Shown piece after piece: positions 7,608-15,643 of a stretch of 64,000 nt of DNA. Location of the stretch: contig JAJEDI010000047.1 of NCBI GenBank assembly GCA_022821585.1, forward strand, positions 1 through 64,000. The letters run 5' to 3'. The stretch comes from Caldilineaceae bacterium (GTDB lineage: Bacteria; Chloroflexota; Anaerolineae; Caldilineales; Caldilineaceae). The first letter of the stretch is position 1. Every line of letters begins with the position of its first letter. The notes under the pieces are model-generated. The model saw only the letters and a list, made by a program, of their open reading frames with translations. It was not told the DNA's origin and ran no database searches. The translations under genes and the position numbers were made by a program.

Positions 7608-8828
7608 CTAGGCTTCCTCCTGCAACATTTCCAGCAACAGAGAGACCGCTCTCTCGGCAAACTCAGGGTCATTGATATTGGCGTCCATCTCGATCAGCGG
7701 GATGTCGGCGCGCAGATCGTTTTTGAGGGCGTCGTAGCAGGCCTGGTCGGCGCCAGGGTCCCAGAAACGGTCGCCTTCGCTGTCCAACATGGATACGCCA
7801 CCGAGGGGGATCAGCACGGATACCTTGCCGGCCTGGCCGGCGTTGGCGGCCGCAGCCAGCATTGCGCCCATTTGCTTGTTCTCCTCCTCATTCGTACGCA
7901 GGAGGGTGACTTCTGGGTTCCACTCGTAAAGAGTGCGCTCGCGGTAGTGACCGGGCACGGTCTCTATGCCGCCAAAATTGGCCATATCGACGCAGCCAGG
8001 GACGATGACGGTGGGGACGCCCTGCCTGGGGGCGGCCTGGACACGGTCCGGCCCTGCGCTGAAAACGCCGTCGCAGATTTCGTCGGCCAGCTCGGTGGTG
8101 GTCATGTCGAGACAGCCGGCGATGTAGCCGTCGCTGATCAGGTCTTCCATCGTGCGCCCGCCGCTGCCGGTGGCGTGGAAGACGAGGACTTCGTAGCCCT
8201 CGGCTTCCAGCAGGCCGCGGGCGTGGTCAACGGCTGCGGTCGTGTTGCCGAACATGGAGGCGGCAATGAGGGGGCGCTCGTCGGCGGTGGCCTCGGCTTC
8301 GGTCTTCACCATGCCTGCGATTGCGCCGGCTGCGTTGGCGTAGATGGCGCGGCTGAGGCGGTTGATGCCGGCTACGTCGACGACGGAGGGCATGAATGTA
8401 ATGTCCTTGCTGCCGGCATAGACGCTTACATCGCCCCCGCCGACGGTGGAAACCATCACTTTGGGCACGCCGACGGGCAGTGTGCGCATTGCTGATGTAG
8501 CGATGGATGTGCCGCCGCTGCCGCCCATCCCCAGAATGCCGTCGAAGCGGCCCTCGTCATAGAGTCGCTCGACTACGGAGGCCAGCCCCTGGGCCATCGT
8601 CCGCATCGCCTCATCCTTGCGCGTGCCGGAGGCCAGGTATGACAGATTGCCGCCGCCGGCAATGGCAACCTCTGCGCGGCTGACATCGGGTTCGAATGCC
8701 GGCTGGCCCATGACGCCGAAATCGACGACGAGAGTTTGCAGTCCAGCAGCCTCGATCAAGTCTTTGACGAACGCATACTCGGCGCCCTTCGTATCCAGCG
8801 CGCCGACGAGAAGAACTGTTCCGGACAT
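7608..8828 (-). CDS. Tm-1-like ATP-binding domain protein (UPF0261 family)
   Basis: A 406-residue protein typical of UPF0261/Tm-1-like N-terminal domains. It opens with VLLVGALDTKGAEYAFVKDLI, has the glycine-rich GMGGSGGTSIATSAMRTLP near residues 101-119, and ends with GVSMLDSEGDRFWDPGAD and a conserved C-terminal helix. In tomato Tm-1 this region binds nucleotide and tobamovirus replication proteins. Bacterial homologues are uncharacterised. The start ATG at 8828 has a strong AGGAGG site. It is transcribed ahead of the TIM-barrel partner gene; together the two encode both halves of Tm-1. Confidence 0.88.
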   Translation of the reverse strand: MSGTVLLVGALDTKGAEYAFVKDLIEAAGLQTLVVDFGVMGQPAFEPDVSRAEVAIAGGGNLSYLASGTRKDEAMRTMAQGLASVVERLYDEGRFDGILGMGGSGGTSIATSAMRTLPVGVPKVMVSTVGGGDVSVYAGSKDITFMPSVVDVAGINRLSRAIYANAAGAIAGMVKTEAEATADERPLIAASMFGNTTAAVDHARGLLEAEGYEVLVFHATGSGGRTMEDLISDGYIAGCLDMTTTELADEICDGVFSAGPDRVQAAPRQGVPTVIVPGCVDMANFGGIETVPGHYRERTLYEWNPEVTLLRTNEEENKQMGAMLAAAANAGQAGKVSVLIPLGGVSMLDSEGDRFWDPGADQACYDALKNDLRADIPLIEMDANINDPEFAERAVSLLLEMLQEEA

Positions 8829-9071
8829 GGCATGCCTCCTGTTAAGATGGGAAACTGGGCCTCTGGCGGTAGGGGATCTATAACGTATTGCAGTTTGCCA
8901 CTCGCGTCAGACGATGTTTCCAGTGTACTGACTTGCTGATGGAAGCTCTCTTCGAAGCAGACGAAAGGAAAAGATTGAATAGCTGAAAAGGCGAGAAGAA
9001 GGAAGAGGTGCGTCAAGACAAGTGAAGGCAAACCCTCCCCCTCTTGTTTCCCGCAACTTGAATTGGAACCT

Positions 9072-10163
9072 TCAGGCCGCGTGGGCCTTTTCTTCCTCCT
9101 CCTGGGCCTGACGCAGGAACTCCTGCACCTTTATGGGTTGCCCGGTGTGACTGCTCTCGATGGCGGCGAAGATCAGAGCAACCGATTGCAGGTTGGCCTC
9201 GACATTGGTCTCCATGGGCGGGCCGCCGTCCAGCCAGTCCAGGAACTGGGCAATAATCCACTCGTTTCGCCACTTGGACTGTTCCATGAGCTGGACTTCC
9301 TCGCCCTGGCCTTCACGGCTGTACAGCTTTGGCTGGTAGGGGAAGCGTTCAATGCGGCGGCAGTCCATGATCAGGGTCTCGTTTTCGCATTCGGCACGGA
9401 AGTACTCTTGCGACCAGCCGTTGAAACCGCTGGCGTTGGTTTTGGCTCCTTCGTAGAAAGCACGCGTACCGTTCTCGAAAGTCATCATAACGTGGCCCTG
9501 CGAGCCCGTGTTGTACTCGCCCCAGGTCGGGTTCCAGGTCTGGGCGTAGATGGTGTCGCATTTTGAGTCGGCGAGATCGGCGATGATGTCGAGATGATGG
9601 ACCGAACCTTCGATCATCAGGGTCTCTTCCATGGTATGGCGGAAGTGGGCGCCCCAGTCACCGAAGTTGCGCAGCCCGCAGGTAAAGCGGCAGATGATGT
9701 AGTCGATGGTGCCGGTCCGGCCGGAACGGAGCTCGCGGCGCAGGGTGGTCTTGTCCTGGTCGAAACGGTGGCTCATGGTGACGCCCATCTTCTTGCCCGC
9801 CCGCCTCACTTTGGCTGCGATGCGCACGGAGCCATCGAGTGTATCGGCGATCGGCTTTTCCGAGATGATGTGCATGTCGTGGGCGAGGGCGACATCGACG
9901 ACGGATTCGTGGAAGGCCGGTGGGACGACGACGGTACAGAAGTCGGCCGGGTTTTCGTCGAAGGCGCGCTCGATATCGGTGTAGCACTTTTCTGGCGGAA
10001 GTCCCAGATGCAGTTGGGCATTGATGAGGACGTCCGGGTTGACATCGACGGCGGCCACGGGCTCGATGCGGCCGTCGGCGATATTGGGGGGCAGGAAGCG
10101 GGAACACCAGCCGTTGCCTTGTCCGCCGGTCCCGACCTGGATCATGCGGTATTTCTTGGTCAT
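9072..10163 (-). CDS. Gfo/Idh/MocA family oxidoreductase
   Basis: A 363-residue NAD(P)-dependent dehydrogenase of the glucose-fructose/inositol dehydrogenase family. The N-terminal Rossmann loop is QVGTGGQG (10-16), followed by the acidic end of beta-2 (AAVD, 37-40) and the conserved EKP (102-104 in SEKPIAD) that bears the active-site lysine. The C-terminal half has EGSVHHLDIIADL, with the usual catalytic histidine region. The family oxidises or epimerises sugars and polyols; the substrate is not evident. It is 52 nt downstream of the cupin gene on the same strand, likely one transcript. The C-terminus is unusually Glu/Ala-rich. Confidence 0.88.
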   Translation of the reverse strand: MTKKYRMIQVGTGGQGNGWCSRFLPPNIADGRIEPVAAVDVNPDVLINAQLHLGLPPEKCYTDIERAFDENPADFCTVVVPPAFHESVVDVALAHDMHIISEKPIADTLDGSVRIAAKVRRAGKKMGVTMSHRFDQDKTTLRRELRSGRTGTIDYIICRFTCGLRNFGDWGAHFRHTMEETLMIEGSVHHLDIIADLADSKCDTIYAQTWNPTWGEYNTGSQGHVMMTFENGTRAFYEGAKTNASGFNGWSQEYFRAECENETLIMDCRRIERFPYQPKLYSREGQGEEVQLMEQSKWRNEWIIAQFLDWLDGGPPMETNVEANLQSVALIFAAIESSHTGQPIKVQEFLRQAQEEEEKAHAA

Positions 10164-10215
10164 TTGGAGAATCCTGTCTGCGTGGTCAATCTGTTACTGT
10201 CCTGATGGCAGGGCT

Positions 10216-10614
10216 TCAGCGCAACGAACTCCACGGCTCCTCTTCGAATACGTCGACGAGCGCGTAGCCCTCGTCACCGATACAGGGGCCGAGAATAGCC
10301 AGCAGTTTGGCCGGGCTGCCCGAGTCGTTGTAGGAAGCGTGGACAACGTCGGCGCCGATGAAGGCGGAGTCGCCGGTAGAGAGTAGTTGCTTGTCCTGCT
10401 CGATCCACTGCTCAATTGTACCGTCGATGACGTAGATTACTTCCTCCTGGTCCGGGTGTTTATGAAAGGCGTGGCCTTGTCCAGTTTCCAGTGTCACTTC
10501 GATGACGACCAGATCACGGGCGGCGGTCGTGGCGGGGCGGCTGGCCCAGCCCATGACGCCCCAATCCATATGATCTCGTTCCATTATTGAGGAAGTGATA
10601 AACTTACCTTTCAT
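10216..10614 (-). CDS. Cupin domain protein
   Basis: A 132-residue single-domain cupin. The first cupin motif is visible as GHAFHKHPDQEEVIYVIDG (H-x-H then E), and the second as DVVHASYNDSG. The barrel is probably a metal-binding small enzyme or sugar-acid binder. The start is the ATG at 10614 (MKGKFITSS), which has CAGGAG 8 nt upstream; the longer open frame reaching 10815 lacks cupin character and is rejected. It lies immediately upstream of the Gfo/Idh/MocA gene, as is common in sugar catabolic operons, and diverges from the DinB gene. Confidence 0.82.
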   Translation of the reverse strand: MKGKFITSSIMERDHMDWGVMGWASRPATTAARDLVVIEVTLETGQGHAFHKHPDQEEVIYVIDGTIEQWIEQDKQLLSTGDSAFIGADVVHASYNDSGSPAKLLAILGPCIGDEGYALVDVFEEEPWSSLR

Positions 10615-10791
10615 TGTCAATGCTCCTGTGAGGTGGGCTCTTCGGGCAGAGGAGGCAGGAAGAATCCAGCAGTTGAGGTCAATCCTGTTCGAAGGCTTGG
10701 CAACTTCAGTGGTTTTTGCAGTGCAAGTATACCATAGGGACGGCGCGGAGACACGAAGTACAGTCTTATCTAAGCGAACGGAGGAGGAGAG

Positions 10792-11271
10792 ATGTCCGCA
10801 AGACGAAGGGACCATTGGAAGGAAAGGCTTGACGAATCACGCGATGCGCTGTTTTCTCTTCTAAACGGGCTCTCGCCGGAGCAATGGCAGGCGACGGTAT
10901 ACGCCGAGGGCAACACGTGGACGGTGGCCACCGTTCTTGCGCATCTGGTGGAGAGTGAACGGGGTATGAGCATCCATGTTCACAAGATACGCAGAGGGGA
11001 AGCCACGATCCCGGACGATTTCGATCTGGAGCGCTGGAACGCCGGCCTAACCCGCCGAACGGGGGATGTCGCGCCGGATGAACTGATGGCCAATGCGGTC
11101 GCCACGCGCGCCAGAACGCTCCAAGTGATGGAATCTCTGGAGGACAGAGAGTGGGAGTTGACCGGAAGGCACCCTTCCCGGGGCGAGATCACGATTGACC
11201 AGTATTACGAGACGATTCATGCTCATGAGGTGGGCCACTTGGGAGATATTCGCGCGGCGCTGGGGGTCTGA
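10792..11271 (+). CDS. DinB family protein (putative metal-dependent hydrolase)
   Basis: A 159-residue four-helix-bundle protein. The DinB/YfiT-like histidine triad can be placed: WTVATVLAHLVESE (first His near residue 51) and the C-terminal HAHEVGHLGDIRAAL (last two His). Members are diverse; many are thiol- or metal-dependent transferases or hydrolases of unknown substrate. The ATG at 10792 has GGAGGAGAG just upstream. It is divergent from the cupin gene, with about 180 nt between them that may carry both promoters. It appears monocistronic. Confidence 0.85.
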   Translation: MSARRRDHWKERLDESRDALFSLLNGLSPEQWQATVYAEGNTWTVATVLAHLVESERGMSIHVHKIRRGEATIPDDFDLERWNAGLTRRTGDVAPDELMANAVATRARTLQVMESLEDREWELTGRHPSRGEITIDQYYETIHAHEVGHLGDIRAALGV

Positions 11272-11349
11272 GGATTGGATCGACTTCTTGGTTCAATCCC
11301 TCGCAGGAATTCCTCAGACTTAGACGACCTTTACCGGGCCGTACGGGGA

Positions 11350-11379
11350 TTGACATTGCGTTCCGCTCTAGTGCAAAAT
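11350..11379 (+). promoter_or_regulatory. Possible promoter of the VapBC-type pair
   Basis: TTGACA (11350-11355) is a full -35 match. CAAAAT (11374-11379) follows at 18 nt and matches the -10 consensus at 4 of 6 positions. It lies about 115 nt upstream of the antitoxin start. Confidence 0.35.
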
Positions 11380-11492
11380 GCTGGGCATCCTGTTAGAGGG
11401 AGCTGCGAGGAGTGCTACAGTGAATGCATGCCTCTCAGCAGGTATGTGACAACTCGTGTTTTCATGGAAAAAAGGTTAGTGAGGAAAGTAGG

Positions 11493-11732
11493 ATGGTAAC
11501 AAGAAGTGTGAAAGCTATATTCTCAGAGGGTGTGCTAATACCCCAAGAGAGTCTTGATCTCGAAGAGGGCGAGAACGTCATCCTATCAGTCGTAGGCCAG
11601 TCGGTAGAGCGCTCTCTTGAAGCACTGAGAGCTTCTGCGGGCGCGTGGAAAGGGACGAACGATCCGGAGGCGCTAAAGGAAAGTATCTACTGTAGTCGAA
11701 GTAGAAACTCTCGACCCCAGCCTAGGCTTTAG
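11493..11732 (+). CDS. DUF104-type antitoxin of a VapBC-like module
   Basis: A 79-residue protein beginning VTRSVKAIFSEGVLIPQESL after the initiator, followed by DLEEGENVILSVV and ending SRNSRPQPRL. This is the beta-rich N-terminus and basic tail of the small antitoxins (DUF104/AF2212-like) that precede PIN-domain toxins. The start at ATG 11493 excludes 23 upstream codons with no family resemblance. It is separated from the toxin gene by 3 nt. It would neutralise the toxin and bind the promoter, but the toxin is truncated (next entry), so the module may be decaying. Confidence 0.75.
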   Translation: MVTRSVKAIFSEGVLIPQESLDLEEGENVILSVVGQSVERSLEALRASAGAWKGTNDPEALKESIYCSRSRNSRPQPRL

Positions 11733-11735
11733 TGT

Positions 11736-12128
11736 ATGCGCTACCTTGTAGACACTGACTGGGTCATAGACTATCTCCATGGTAAGGAACCGGTAGTCAG
11801 TCGTCTTGCGGTTTTCGCACCACAAGGAATAGGATTGAGTATCGTTTCGCTTGCAGAGTTGTACGAGGGAGTCTTCTTTTCTTCAGCGCCGCGGGAAAAC
11901 GAGAAGGCACTTCTTAGTTTCCTTGATGGTGTCAGTCTTCTGTACTTGGACGAAAGCATCTGCCAGATTTTCGCACGAGAAAGAGGTCGGCTGAGGGCGG
12001 CAGGAAGAATCATCGGAGATTTCGACACGCTGATAGGTTCCACGGCCCTATAGCATGGGCTGACGCTGCTCACGAATAATCGAAGGCATTTTGAGCGTAT
12101 GGAAGGATTGTCTATCATTTCAATATAG
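11736..12128 (+). pseudogene. VapC-like PIN-domain toxin with premature stop
   Basis: A PIN-domain ribonuclease. D6 in YLVDTDWVIDYL, E41 in SLAELYEG and D95/D97 in GDFDTLIG give three of the conserved acidic positions. Translation stops at TAG 12051-12053 after 105 residues, but the same frame continues HGLTLLTNNRRHFERMEGL and ends at TAG 12126-12128. That is the normal VapC C-terminus with the TNN-x3-F motif that completes the active site. A point mutation therefore removes the last 25 residues. The truncated protein is probably inactive or unstable. Suppression of TAG is unlikely because TAG ends many intact genes in this window. Confidence 0.78.
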
Positions 12129-12230
12129 TGCTTGCATCCACTACCTCCAAGCCAGGTTAATACTAGACTGCACTCAGTTCTCCAACTTTTCGCTCGCACA
12201 CGACTCGGTGAAACCCGGAATACAGGTGAT

Positions 12231-13394
12231 TCATAACTTGGTAGCGTAACGCGCCACCGCCGCCTCGTCGATCTCGACGCCCAGGCCCGGTTCCTGGGGC
12301 GCGGCAAAGCGGCCATCCTGCGGGATCGGGTAGGAAAGGGCGACGCTTCCCTTCCAGGCGAGAGACTCGTGGCCATGCTCCATGATCTGGAAGTTGGGGA
12401 TCGCCAGCGAGTAGTGAATTGTGGCGGCCACGGACAGGATGCCGCCACCGCCCACGTGGGGAGCAATTGGCAGGTTGAAGCTGTCGCAGAGTGCGGCGAT
12501 ACGCTTTCCTTCGGAAAGGCCGGTACGGGCGACGTCGGGCATGGCGACGTCGAAGCCGCGCAGCGCGATCCAGTCGCGCCACTCCCAGACGGTGCGCAGC
12601 CACTCGCCGGTGGCCACCTGCATTGAGAGGGCGCGGGCGATCTCGGCCTGGCCGCGAATGTCCTCAGGCTGGCAGGGAGCCTCAAGCCAGCGCACTCCCA
12701 GTTTTTCCAATCCCCGCCCCAGTTCGATGGCCTCCGACACGTCGCGTGTGCCGTGAACGTCCACCAGCAATTCAATATCCGGTCCCACCGCCTTACGCAC
12801 TGCCTCGACGACCGCAAGTATCTGCGGATTGGGCATACGCAGGTGCAGCTTTAGGGCGCGGTAACCTGCGTCGATAAGGAAGTTGGCGTGGTCGACGGCG
12901 GCGTCCGGCTGTGTCCCTCCCATGCCGGCGTAGACCTGCACGTCGGGGCGAAAACTGCCGCCCAGAAGCTTGTAGGCCGGTTTGTTCAGGGCTTTGCCCA
13001 GAAGGTCGTAGAGGGCCAAATCGACGGCCGCCAGTGCGTCAACGTAGAAACCGGTCACGTGTCCTCGCTCGCGCATGGCGCTGTACAGGCGGTACCAGAG
13101 GTACTCCACATCGAAAGGGTCCCTGCCAAGCAGGAGGGGGGCGCACAGCTCCTCTACGATGGCAGCGGTGGCGCGAGGCGCCACAGGCGCCTGTCCTTCG
13201 CCCCAGCCAACATGACCGTCATCGGACTCCAGGCGCACAAGGCATGTCTCATGGTTGCGGGAATAGATCGAAGTCCAGGCATCGGCGGCAATTGTATAAT
13301 CTCCGTAGCTCTCGTTCTGGTCGCCGCCGGTCCCAGAACTGTTGCTGGTGGGGGGTATTTTGAGGGCGAAAGCTTTGATCGAGGAAATACGCAT
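12231..13394 (-). CDS. Mandelate racemase/muconate lactonizing enzyme family protein
   Basis: A 387-residue enolase-superfamily enzyme. The barrel carries the metal ligands D (LLVDVHGT), E (WLEAPCQPED) and E (VATGEWLRT), and later ALCDSFNLPIAPHVGGGG, where the general-acid histidine resides. The family abstracts a proton alpha to a carboxylate, typically dehydrating sugar acids. The second-strand base region reads LKLHLRMPN rather than K-x-K, so the chemistry may rest on the His of the last strands. The ATG at 13394 has GGAG at 6 nt spacing. It diverges from the RDD gene. Confidence 0.88.
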   Translation of the reverse strand: MRISSIKAFALKIPPTSNSSGTGGDQNESYGDYTIAADAWTSIYSRNHETCLVRLESDDGHVGWGEGQAPVAPRATAAIVEELCAPLLLGRDPFDVEYLWYRLYSAMRERGHVTGFYVDALAAVDLALYDLLGKALNKPAYKLLGGSFRPDVQVYAGMGGTQPDAAVDHANFLIDAGYRALKLHLRMPNPQILAVVEAVRKAVGPDIELLVDVHGTRDVSEAIELGRGLEKLGVRWLEAPCQPEDIRGQAEIARALSMQVATGEWLRTVWEWRDWIALRGFDVAMPDVARTGLSEGKRIAALCDSFNLPIAPHVGGGGILSVAATIHYSLAIPNFQIMEHGHESLAWKGSVALSYPIPQDGRFAAPQEPGLGVEIDEAAVARYATKL

Positions 13395-13535
13395 TGATTT
13401 CTCCAAGGGTGCTCTGATCCGAGCGCTCCGATTTGCCGTCGCAGTCAGATTCAGTATAGTTTAGTTGCCCGCGTGCAAGTGGACATATATTCAGCACTAT
13501 ACGGGTTTCTGCATTCGCACACAAGGAGAACGCGC

Positions 13536-14090
13536 GTGGCGACAGCCGGCCTGCAGTACCGATACGCGTCAATCGGAAGAAGAGTATTCAGCTACGTTGC
13601 AGAAGTCTTTCTATTGTTTGCCGGTGTACTGCTGCTTCAGGGCATTCTCATTGTGCTGAGACTGAATCCTCTGGTGCAAAGTGTGCTAAGCGGATCCGGT
13701 CTTTCCCGAGGCGTCTACCACACGTGGCTGCTGGGAACGGTCGATTTGCCTCTTATCATCTATTACACCGCAACGCTGGGATCCTCTGCGCAGGCAACGC
13801 TGATGATGCGCTGGCTGGGGTTGCGATTGGAACGGGTTGGCGGAACAGCGGTTGGCTTCAGGCGGGCGCTGATGCGAACCGTGGTGATGCTGATCCCGTT
13901 TGAGGTGAACCATGTTTTCATGGTGTGGGCCAACACACCTGAAGGAGTACCGAACCGACTTTCACTCCAATACGCTGTAGTAGGAATCTTGATTCTGGCT
14001 TTCGTGGCGGCTACGGTGTTGTCGCCAAGGCGGCAGAGCCTCCATGACCGGGTTGCGGGTACGGTGGTGGTCAGCACGAAAGGGACGTAG
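13536..14090 (+). CDS. RDD family membrane protein
   Basis: About 184 residues with four hydrophobic segments. RDD features include the opening YASIGRRVFSYVAEVFLLF, where the motif Arg lies before the first helix, and the end SLHDRVAGTVVVS, which matches the LHDRLAGT signature with the terminal Asp-Arg. The GTG at 13536 has AAGGAG at 7-nt spacing and is preferred over a GTG at 13473 without one. RDD proteins are poorly characterised; some act in transport or cation homeostasis. Confidence 0.78.
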   Translation: MATAGLQYRYASIGRRVFSYVAEVFLLFAGVLLLQGILIVLRLNPLVQSVLSGSGLSRGVYHTWLLGTVDLPLIIYYTATLGSSAQATLMMRWLGLRLERVGGTAVGFRRALMRTVVMLIPFEVNHVFMVWANTPEGVPNRLSLQYAVVGILILAFVAATVLSPRRQSLHDRVAGTVVVSTKGT

Positions 14091-14128
14091 AATGACCGGT
14101 TCTGGCGCACTTGTCGCGTTGGCGATGT

Positions 14129-14157
14129 TTGCCCTTGTTCAGACGGTACGCTATAAT
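14129..14157 (+). promoter_or_regulatory. Possible promoter of the cox-type operon
   Basis: TTGCCC (14129-14134) and a perfect TATAAT (14152-14157) are 17 nt apart. This would leave an untranslated leader of about 200 nt before the coxG start at 14363. No known riboswitch is recognised in that leader. Confidence 0.4.
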
Positions 14158-14362
14158 TTTCCGCATCATGTCCTGAATGGGACCTCCTCATCCTCACCAC
14201 CGTGTCGGGGCTCAATGACGGCAGAACTCTAGGCGACAGATCATCACCGCCTTTGACAAGAGTTCGACGATCGCATATCACATTCCACACGCATTTCAAA
14301 GCCTCCAAGAATACGATCGCAAAATTGCGGGAAAACTGTAGCAAGAAAGAGCACTGACTAAC

Positions 14363-15121
14363 ATGGTCAAATTGGCGGGCACTCACAGTTTTGACGCTCC
14401 AAAAGGCGAGGTATGGGAAGCGCTGCTGGATCCCGACGTTCTTTCGCGGATTCTGCCTGGCTGCAAACGGTTGGACAAGACCGCGGACAATGAATTCAGT
14501 GGCGAGATCAGCATTCGCGTGGGTCCTGTGCAGGGCAGTTTCAACGGCAAGGTCACGCTGGAAGACATCGACCCCCCCAATGGTTACCGGATGGAGATAG
14601 CGGGCCAGGGACGGCCCGGATATGTCAAGGGCGTGGGCACGCTGCGTCTGGAAGGCGACGGCCCGACAACGCTCCATTACGACGGTGATGCTCAGTTGAG
14701 CGGACGCATCGCCAGTGTGGGACAGCGTTTGGTTGACAGCACGGCGCGTTCGTTGACCCGGCAGGGTTTGCAGTCGCTTGAAAATATCATTGCCGCGCGA
14801 CTTCAGCCTGCGCAGCCGGAGGCTGAGGCGGGAGACGCGGCTCCGGCACCTTCGAACGGGACCGAAGCGGCTTCGGAAACGAGTGCAGTTACGGGTGCAC
14901 GCGGACCTGCCCCGCCGGGAAGCGCTGCCGGTTCAGCGGCACCACCTGACATGGCAACTCCCTCGACTATGGAAGTAGGTATCAACGTGGCCAAAGACGT
15001 AGCCGCAGACCTTGCCAAAGAGATTCAGAATAACGGCAACGCGCGCAAGGTCCTCTACATCTTGGCCGGTTTCGCCGCCTTGGTATGGATGTGGCGGCAA
15101 CTATTCGGCAAAGGCAAATAG
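14363..15121 (+). CDS. coxG: CoxG-like SRPBCC family protein
   Basis: A 252-residue protein. Residues 1-150 form a START/SRPBCC domain of the carbon monoxide dehydrogenase subunit G type (GTHSFDAPKGEVWEALLDP, then VLSRILPGCKRL, with IDPPNGYRMEIAGQGRPGY further on). A Pro/Ala/Glu-rich linker follows (about 155-205), then a C-terminal hydrophobic anchor (VLYILAGFAALVWMW). CoxG of carboxydotrophs recruits CO dehydrogenase to the membrane, and this domain order supports that role. It is the first gene of the operon, 40 nt before coxS. No strong ribosome binding site is visible. Confidence 0.85.
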   Translation: MVKLAGTHSFDAPKGEVWEALLDPDVLSRILPGCKRLDKTADNEFSGEISIRVGPVQGSFNGKVTLEDIDPPNGYRMEIAGQGRPGYVKGVGTLRLEGDGPTTLHYDGDAQLSGRIASVGQRLVDSTARSLTRQGLQSLENIIAARLQPAQPEAEAGDAAPAPSNGTEAASETSAVTGARGPAPPGSAAGSAAPPDMATPSTMEVGINVAKDVAADLAKEIQNNGNARKVLYILAGFAALVWMWRQLFGKGK

Positions 15122-15160
15122 ATCGGATTTCTTCAGAGCTCTAAAAGAGGAGGAAGCTCT

Positions 15161-15628
15161 ATGGGTATATCCATCGAACTGGAGGTCAATGGCGCAGGCG
15201 TCAGTAAGGAGGTTGAGCCAAGGCTGCTTCTTGCGCATCTCCTGCGCGAGGAACTGGGCCTGACCGGCACGAAGATCGGCTGTGACACGAGCCAGTGCGG
15301 CTCCTGCACTATCCTGCTCGATGGGCAGGCGGTCAAGTCGTGCACTGTGCTGGCGGTCCAGGCAGACGGCAGCGAGATCACCACGATCGAGGGATTGGCC
15401 AACGGGGAATACCATCCAGTGCAGCAGGCCTTCTGGGACAACCATGGGCTGCAGTGCGGCTTCTGCACACCGGGCATGATTATTTCCTGCGTCGACCTGC
15501 TGAGCACGAACCCGCAGCCGAGCGAAGACGAGATTCGCCACGGGCTGGAGGGGAATCTGTGCCGCTGTACCGGTTATCACAATATCGTGCGCGCGGTGCA
15601 GGATGCCGCCGAGACGATGAACGGCTAA
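15161..15628 (+). CDS. coxS: Small [2Fe-2S] subunit of a molybdenum hydroxylase (CoxS type)
   Basis: A 155-residue electron-transfer subunit with the two [2Fe-2S] clusters of the xanthine oxidase family. The plant-ferredoxin cluster is C41, C46, C49 and C61 (CDTSQCGSC). The helical-domain cluster is C99, C102, C134 and C136 ([15 protein letters not shown]). It passes electrons from the Mo centre to the FAD subunit. The start ATG has GAGGAGG upstream. It is 15 nt from coxL, so the two are clearly co-translated. The length is normal. Confidence 0.95.
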   Translation: MGISIELEVNGAGVSKEVEPRLLLAHLLREELGLTGTKIGCDTSQCGSCTILLDGQAVKSCTVLAVQADGSEITTIEGLANGEYHPVQQAFWDNHGLQCGFCTPGMIISCVDLLSTNPQPSEDEIRHGLEGNLCRCTGYHNIVRAVQDAAETMNG

Positions 15629-15643
15629 AGGAGGAACCAGAAT

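Noticed and set aside
7590..8495. A 301-residue plus-strand open frame opposite the Tm-1-like gene
   Set aside because: It is an antisense shadow; the minus-strand protein has a strong ribosome binding site and conserved motifs.
4147..12128. TAG recoded as a sense codon
   Set aside because: In-frame TAG occurs in two accessory genes, but TAG also terminates intact conserved genes here such as coxL, and the secreted-protein gene carries a frameshift as well.
14164..14362. A molybdenum-cofactor riboswitch before coxG
   Set aside because: The 200-nt leader is suggestive by position, but I cannot find the conserved core of any known riboswitch.
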